Part shown: in pieces, positions 57,668 to 64,000 of the stretch
Numbering within the stretch: the stretch's first letter is position 1
Layout of the letters: every line of letters starts with the position of its first letter
Source: Rosa chinensis
Taxonomy: Eukaryota; Streptophyta; Magnoliopsida; Rosales; Rosaceae
Direction: 5' to 3'
Length of the DNA: 64,000 bases
NCBI RefSeq assembly: GCF_002994745.2
Contig: NC_037088.1
Span: 65,056,397-65,120,396, forward strand
Notes under the pieces: model-generated
Told to the model about the DNA's origin: nothing
The model's input: the letters and a program-made list of their open reading frames with translations, nothing else
Database searches by the model: none
Position numbers and translations under genes: made by a program

Positions 57668-59970
57668 AACACTAAAGAATCTTTACGATCAATTCACAGA
57701 TACCCTTTAGTCTGCAAAGAGCTCAGCTTAATTCTCAGAGGCGCTTACAGAAAAGTGCCCAAGAATCTCCAGTCTCTTATCTTCCAAGATACCCTCACCG
57801 CCTTTCGTCTCCTTCCTGAGTATGTTATTCACCTTTTGCTTGTTATTGGTTTCATTATTGACCCCATTTTATATTTTCATGATTGTATATCTGGGTTGTT
57901 TCTAATTTTCAATGTTTTGTATTCAAAGTTGAATCTTCACATCTCAAATTTGGATGAAATTGAAAGGCTTTGTTTGTTTGAATTAAATGAAGTTCATCGT
58001 CGGCAAATCCAAATTATTAGAATTAAAATGCTTACAATTTGTCAATGTTAGATTTTGTTGAATAAAATGGTTCAAATAGCTTGAATTACATTGGTCAATG
58101 CTAGAATTTCTTGATAGACTGCTTATTGTTTCACTGACATGATTTTTGTGATTGCTATTACAATGACAGAATGAAGACGCGCAGTGCTGTCTCAGCAGCT
58201 CACCTCCTCCTCCAGAGCGTTGAGGCCACTTTGCCGAAGCAAAAGAAGAACTTGGCTGTTACAGAATATAAGAATGCAATGATTGCTCACAAGAGGCGCG
58301 CTAAAGCTCGCCAAGAAGAGAATGGTAACATTATTTTACTCTGTACCCGACTATTATTCCATGTTCAAAGATGTAGTCAGAGATGATGTGAAGTTTGCTA
58401 GATAACTTGAACTCGTTCTTTCCTCTCCTGTAGTTGCCCACCTGCCACAAGATGTTCTTGTACATGTATTCAGTTTCCTGGATTTTCAATCTTTAGTCTC
58501 TGTTGGGCAAGTCTGCTGGTAATTCCTTTTACTCATAGTTTCTTGGTATAATGAAGATCCAAGTAAAAACTGCATTCAACTCTAATGCTTCTTGATTGTT
58601 TTAATGAAGGCCATGGAATTTTGCAGCAAGTGATAACCGGCTGTGGCAGAGGCAATACGCTACGTTCTGTAGGGACTCTTACAATGACTTGAATATCAAG
58701 GAACAGCATACCAGTAGACAGGTTGAAGATGATAGTTATACGATGTATTCCTTGCTGGATCTGTTAAAAGTGCATTTTGTCACCGGAGAATCTAAGTTGC
58801 AATTTTACCACTTATAAAATCAGCTTAGGAGGACCGTTCCCCTATACCTCTCATAATCCGTTAAATCTTTGTGGTCAAGTAGCTATAGCCTTTTGATAAT
58901 TTGTTCTCTTGCCTTCAGCTTTCAAATACAAACTCATCAATTCTTACCATTGTATATCTGCTTGGATTTCAGGGAATAATTCATCAAAGAAATTAAAATC
59001 CAGTAGGGGATACTGTAGATATTGCAAGACAATTGTTTGGCTCGATAACATGAAATGTTTCGATGACCATATTGGACTAAATCCTGAAATTCAGAAAATT
59101 GACCCTGTATCACCTAGTCAGGTATTTTCTATCTTACTCTGTTCATTGTGGTTTTCAAATTACAGTTATTAAATGGGGTTGTCTGAATGTCAGCTGTCTT
59201 ACTCTTCTATGCACTTAATGGTTCCATGAAATTAAATTATCATCCCATATGACATGATGTAATTGATCCATTCTCTGGCATTACATAAAGGGTAACCGGC
59301 CTTGTTCCTCTGTGTTGCGGTAGCTTATATACCGCCAAAATTAGACCAGTATTTGAAGGATCAAATTGCCCATATTTCTAGTTCTTTCGTTGTGAAATCT
59401 TGAACCAGTCATCTTATATCTACTACGGCACATTCATCATTTTCAGGTGGTTGACTATCTGTTGGAAGATTCTATATCAGTCAAATCTTCTTCAGAGAGT
59501 GATAGCGACAGTGATTCAGAAGCAGGGTCCTTTTCTAGAGACAAGCTAGTGTACCGGTGGGTATGAGATATCCTCATTTACAACTATTTGAACAAAAATT
59601 TACAAGTATTTGAACCAAAATTACAACATTGAGAACAAAAGTTACCATATTCATTTACACTATTTACATATAGTTAAACAAAAATTACAACATTGACAAC
59701 GAATTTATTCAAAAACTTATAAAAATGTCGTAAGAAGTGTAATTACTATTATTAGAACTAAGATTACAATATTGACAACGAATTTGTTCAAAAACTTGTA
59801 AAATGTCGTAAGATATGTAATTACCATTATTAGAACTAAGATTATATAAAGTATGACTCAAATTACAACTTTGACAACAAAATTTGTTCTCACTTTTGTA
59901 AATGTGGGTATGAGATACCCACCACTACACTAGAATTTCCCCCCTTTCTAGGTTATGGTCCTATCGAAGA
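57668..59970 (+). pseudogene. F-box gene of the At5g52880 type, damaged
   Basis: Exons in order: 57668-57819 (YPLVCKELSLILRGAY, then VPKNLQSLIFQDTLTAFRLL), 58170-58324 (MKTRSAVSAAHLLLQSVEAT..), 58434-58518 (F-box core: HLPQDVLVHVFSFLDFQSLV), ~58618-58760 (WNFAASDNRLWQRQYATF), 58973-59121 (GYCRYCKTIVWLDNMKCF) and 59449-~59540 plus ~59947-59970 (SRLWSYR). The order and motifs match a conserved plant F-box protein, presumed to recruit substrates to an SCF ubiquitin ligase. Damage: no ATG in the first exon, whose frame opens after a stop at 57665; a frame problem after VEDDSYTM; the last Cys of the CxxC..C..C zinc motif changed (KCFDDHIG); and a MITE in the last exon. Translation from the ATG at 58171 could still give an F-box fragment. 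Confidence 0.8.
59541..59946. mobile_element. TIR MITE inside the last F-box exon
   Basis: Near the left end 'ctagtgtaccggtgggtat' and near the right end the inverse of 'ctagtgtagtggtgggtat' form inverted repeats of about 35 bases. The flanks 'ttttctag' (about 59532) and 'ctttctag' (about 59946) suggest a 7-8-bp target duplication, consistent with the hAT superfamily. The interior repeats 'acaacattgacaacgaatttgttc'-like phrases and is AT-rich, with no coding capacity. Confidence 0.7.
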
Positions 59971-59999
59971 CCCTTGACCAGCACTGAAGATATGCCTTT

Positions 60000-62700
60000 C
60001 CCTTGAAACCAATTGCTGCATGTATTATGTATAGAGCTGCTCTGCGGCCATTAGATCGTTAACAAAGATTGCCTGTTGTCGATTAGTTTGCTTTCTGGGC
60101 ATTGGCCCTCCGTGTAACTAAAAAGAACTTAAAGAATGTACAGATAGTATTAACATTCAGCATGTTTCATTATCCTTGTGTTCTAATTGAAGTGACACTA
60201 ATTCTTAAGAGACCACTGGAGCATGTTTATATTTCTAGTAGCAAACAATTTTTATGTATTAATGAATTTTTCTATATACTCCAGTAAAGAAATCTTCGCA
60301 AAATTGAAAAGACTTCTCAAATGAAAACTATCCCTGGCCGAAAAAGGAAAGGAAAAGATAAGTGCAACTTTCTAAATAAAAAGCAATAGATCCCAATGTA
60401 ATATGCAACCAGAGATTTATAGATCTAAAACACTTATATTCATTAAACTGTGCGCTCATTAGACCAGTTCTGAAATAAAATGCAGAAAGAGGTAATCTAA
60501 CGAAGCCCAAGCCCCAAGGCCCAGTCCACTAGGCAACAGCCTAGGGAAACTGAAGCCCAAGCCCGATCCTGCACTCCTCACCTCAACCCTAGAGATCCAG
60601 CCAAAAGGACCAGCCAGTGAGCAACCCATCCTCATCATTCTGGCGGCCTCCCTCTGGCCTCCGCCATTGTTGAAGATTGTAGAAGAAAACCCCTAAACTC
60701 CGACTAAAAAATCAACAAATGACGCTAAAAAAATCTCCTCAGAGCCTCCGTTGCTCCTCCGAGAATCTAAATGTCGCACCACCATGATCGTGGCTAGAGC
60801 ACCAGAGCCGCACCACCCAGGCGAACTTGAGACAAAGCAGCTACCTTGCTGCCAGCCTGTCACCGATCTGCTCGCCTTCCTCTCCCCGAAGCACGCAACC
60901 GCCTGGTATAGGGAATGAGGTTCACCACTGCTAGCGAATGCGAAACTAGGGTTTCGCCTTCGAGGTCTCTCCAAAACTCACAGAGGCCACCTTATCAAAT
61001 TGAAAACCTTTTAATTATTTATTTCTATGGAATACATGGACGGTTCATCATAATTGTAGTAAGTGTTGTTAGAACCATCCATTTGTTTGATTCAATTAGA
61101 TAATTAAACGATTTCTGATTCAATTGATTTTTTACAAGGATACTTTTTAAAGGCTAATTTAACTAGCTCGCAACTCTCTAACTTTTTTTTTTTTTGATTG
61201 GGAAATTCTCTAACTTTTAAACATTTATTTAGAGATGGAGACATAAATTATATCATATGAGAGCAAAACCTCTTTAAACTGTACAAATAATTGCAAAATA
61301 AATCATCAAACTTGCTGCCAACCAAATTACTTAACAACCTTGGAAGGAAAGAAATTGCTATTTTAGACCCTAACCTGTCTCTCCCAAATCAGCTCATTTC
61401 TTGAGTCAACATCTTAAAAAACACGTTAATGTAACTCAGCTGGAAAGATATAAACAACTAGTAGCACAATAATACTTAGGGCCACCACCCCAAAATTATA
61501 TCAAAACCAAAAACCCTATATGGCTATATATATTACACTTCCCTTTCCTGTAGTACCACAACATCCCACATTCTCAAACTAGAGCACTAGACAAAAGCCT
61601 CTCCTCTCCCTCAAATCCTCCACATTCCCAAGAACCAAAACCACGAGGGACGAAGTATCCACATACTTATCACTACCCCACCTTACAGAGCCAATGACAC
61701 CGCCCCATATATTGTCTCTGTCACTACTCCATTCATCATCCCCCAGCTATCTCTCTCCTGTAAGTATAAATTTACTTGTGATAAAATATAAGAATACATT
61801 CTCAGTACAAACAATACTTTAGGCATGCTTTGATGAAAACATATCTATGAGACAAGTGATCTAACCTTGATGCGACATTGTGAATCTTCTCCTCTGATCA
61901 ATCTTTGATACTAAACTCACTGATGGGGCTGAGTTGATTAATAGCTTGTGATTGATAGAGCAGGGACCCTATGTCTGTATATATAGGAATTGAACTTAGC
62001 TCCTCCAATAAAAGATACTAAGTCCTAAACCATATACCAAAAGTAAACTTAAGTCATGTACAATATGGATTTAATCTTAAGATAGATCTCCATAACCTTA
62101 AATACAATATCGATTCATATTGTTAGAGGTCATAAGGATTAGAGACATCATTCACTTGTCAATTACTTATTCTGCTAGTAGCAAAGCAAAGTTGTTGCAT
62201 ATTAACTTAAATCATGACATGTCCATATGTAATTTCTTACATCTCCCTCCATCCTAGTGATGATGTGCCCGAGTGTTTGACATGGCTGAACTCATAGCCA
62301 AGTGGAAGTGTGTTGTTCCTCTGTTTTGGAAGCTTAATTAGGATTGTTTACAAAGGAGCAGTTGGGAGAAATAGCTGTGGGGTTAGAGAGGAGTGGCCTA
62401 AGGTTCTTGTGGGTGGTCCGTAACCCATCTTAAGCTTCTCATAATCAAAGTGTGGCTATTGCGGTCCATCCTGACCAGGATTTGGATATTTTGCTTCCGG
62501 AAGGTTTCTTGGGTAGGACCAAGGATAGGGGTCTTCAGTCGAGTATATCCAACCAGGTCTTTGAGGTTAAACTGCAATTGACATGAGTGATAAATAAAAT
62601 TTATGAAAACTGAGATAGTGTTTCGATCGATGTCTAGAGAGGACTGCAAGTCTATTTTTGTGTGGGTCTTTAATTAGTTTTTAGGCACCTCAATACCTGA
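60000..62700. other. Mostly non-coding; weak signals only
   Basis: 60490-60980 is GC-richer with no recognised domain and may be the leader of a LINE or MULE. On the minus strand 'cctatatatacag' (about 61976-61988) is a good TATA box followed by a ~100-base leader, an ATG (MSHQG) near 61877 and a GT, with a possible exon at 61763-61670 (DSWGMMNGVVTETIYGAVSL) that is one base out of phase; this may be a small broken gene. At 62400-62600 a minus-strand coding-like piece ([18 protein letters not shown]) was not recognised. Confidence 0.3.
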
Positions 62701-62754
62701 TGATGCCCAACTCTGATTCATATTACCAGAACAACCAAACGAACATTGTGTGCA

Positions 62755-63108
62755 TCATGTTAAGGGACGTAGGCAGAGAGTTTTCGGAAGGATTAATTGT
62801 TGAGAGGGGAGGAGTTAAGGAGGAGGGCGCCGCTAGTGGGGGAGGTTCAGGCGGCGAGGATGTCGAGGAGGGTGGACTTTCCGGCACTGCTAGGGCAAAT
62901 AACGGTGAGGATTTGGGAGGGGTACGTATGCGGTGAGGGTGACGTCGCGGAGGATTTTGGTGGGGGAAGAAGGGAGGTGCATGGCTTGAAGAGGAAGTTA
63001 AGTGGAGCAAAGGGGGTGGTTGCGGTGGTGGACTTGGTGTATGATATTGAGGAGGCTGTTAGTTCATAGGTTAATTTTGGATGGAGGTAGGGATGGTGTG
63101 TCTTCCAT
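62755..63108 (-). pseudogene. ABCG half-transporter relic, N-terminal part
   Basis: On the minus strand an ATG at 63108 begins MEDTPSLPPSKIN. After a 1-base shift come YELTASSISYTKSTTATTPF, then ILRDVTLTAY, SQILTVICPSSAGKSTLLDI (Walker A altered from GPSGAGKST), a stop in place of Arg (LAA*TSPTSG), ALLLNSSPLNN and FRKLSAYVP. This is the start of the nucleotide-binding domain of plant ABCG (WBC) transporters related to ABCG4/ABCG8. Homology ends before the ABC signature, so neither a complete ATPase nor the membrane domain is present. Confidence 0.88.
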
Positions 63109-63490
63109 GGAGTTAAGATTGTTTAGGAGGTGGGGTCGGATGAAGGGTGGAGCTTTGGACTTGAAGGAGTGAAAAGCGCTGAAAGATATGCATGAAATAG
63201 TAGTTGCAGTACTGGAATGGATATGTGATTATGTGGTGATGATTGTGGTCTCTCCATTAGTAGGACACTCGTAATTGGAATTTGGAAATGTGAGAATTTA
63301 AATTTTTTGGGAAAATTAATGCATGTAATCAGTGCTAATGATCAATGCAAACAAAGGAATTAGCTTTATGCAAGAAGAATCAGCTAGTATTTAAAGGAAT
63401 GTGACCAAAAATTAAAAGGCCTAGCTATTTGACTTTGCTCTAAGCAATATTCTTCTTAATTAATATGCTCCTTAACATGTAAATTTCTTA
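63109..63490. other. Upstream flank of the ABCG relic
   Basis: No exon seen; it may hold the former promoter of the ABCG gene. Confidence 0.4.
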
Positions 63491-63494
63491 ATGG

Positions 63495-63640
63495 GAAAAT
63501 TACTGGTCACACCCTATACTTTGGGTGCGTCGACAGTTCAGTCCCTAACATTCTAATTTTAACAAATAACTCCTCAGACATTCAAATTTCACACAATTAG
63601 GTCCAAAATGACTATTTTACCCCTCATTCCTTTTTTTTTT
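63495..63640 (+). mobile_element. One arm of a foldback element related to 37.4 kb
   Basis: 'cagtccctaacattctaatt' and 'ttcaaatttcacacaattag' echo the arm at 37439-37590 ('cagtccctgacattctaatt'). It runs into T-rich and (CT)n sequence; the other arm would lie outside the window. Confidence 0.5.
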
Positions 63641-64000
63641 TTTTTTTAAATCTCTCTCTCTGTCTCTCTCTCTCTCTAATCTCCTCATCCGGAGATATGC
63701 ACTGACCCTGCAAAGACCAAACCCAAACACTAATCGAATTCGACTCCAGCCTAAAGCATTCTGCCCCCTTATTAAAAAAAGAAAAAGAAAAAAAAAGGAG
63801 ACGAGGCCCAAATCGCATTCGACTACGGTCAGTCACCGAATTTATCTCTCTCGCTCTCGGATACCGATCCTATCCCTGCATAATCAACTCCAGTCAATCA
63901 TCACAATCGCAAAACAGTACCCAAAGTGGCATCATTAACCAGAGAATGACGTAAAAATGCAAAATCTACTCTACAACACAGCCAAAACAGAAATGAACTA

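Noticed and set aside
61670..61990. Two-exon small gene on the minus strand
   Set aside because: TATA box, leader and donor look good, but the proposed junction is one base out of phase and I do not know the product; mentioned only within the regional entry.

Overview
The window looks like nuclear DNA of a flowering plant, most likely a eudicot (Rosaceae is my best guess, from general impression only). It is AT-rich. Plant-type GT..AG introns interrupt recognisable plant exons, and there are many plant transposons: Mutator-like TIR elements with 9-bp target duplications, tRNA-derived SINEs, Ty1/copia and Ty3/gypsy pieces, and a Helitron with an RPA-like gene. Most protein-coding homology is in decayed genes. 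Only three loci look open over most of their length: a pseudokinase-RNase gene (13.5-15.1 kb, minus), a zinc-finger/kelch gene (40.6-45.4 kb, plus) and an intronless kelch paralogue (56.1-57.4 kb, minus).

Layout. 1-625: GC-richer block, possibly organellar. 1.38-4.2 kb: tripeptidyl-peptidase II relic, flanked by two direct copies of a ~200-bp repeat. 5.7-6.1 kb: small zinc-knuckle ORF (minus). 6.7-7.55 kb: complete Mutator-like MITE. 8.9-10.1 kb: nested tandem repeats. 10.4-12.9 kb: gypsy gag piece and copia pol piece with 3' LTR. 13.46-16.14 kb: RNase-L/IRE1-like gene. 16.3-16.8 kb: RPS6 retropseudogene. 20.1-20.7 kb: unrecognised gene relic. 24.1-24.6 kb: CYP89-like P450 relic. 25.5-33.1 kb: CPSF100 pseudogene with a SINE and a 1.5-kb MULE in one intron; a second copy of its exon 1 lies at 34.9-35.0 kb beyond a 1.85-kb insertion. 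36.7-40 kb: LTR fragment, foldback element and simple tandem repeats. 40.6-45.4 kb: zinc-finger/kelch gene whose first intron is a tandem array with two in-frame mini-exons. 47-49 kb: unidentified exon-like pieces. 49.97-55.96 kb: Helitron with an RPA1-like gene. 56.1-57.4 kb: kelch paralogue. 57.7-59.97 kb: At5g52880-type F-box gene, 5'-decayed and with a MITE in its last exon. 62.75-63.1 kb: ABCG transporter relic.

The genes do not form a pathway. The points of most interest are the minus-strand protein with all four IRE1/RNase-L catalytic residues at exact spacing behind a dead kinase fold and an Arg-Gly tail; the zinc-finger/kelch fusion built around duplicated symmetric mini-exons; and the sharply bounded near-identity between the two inverted kelch paralogues, which suggests gene conversion.
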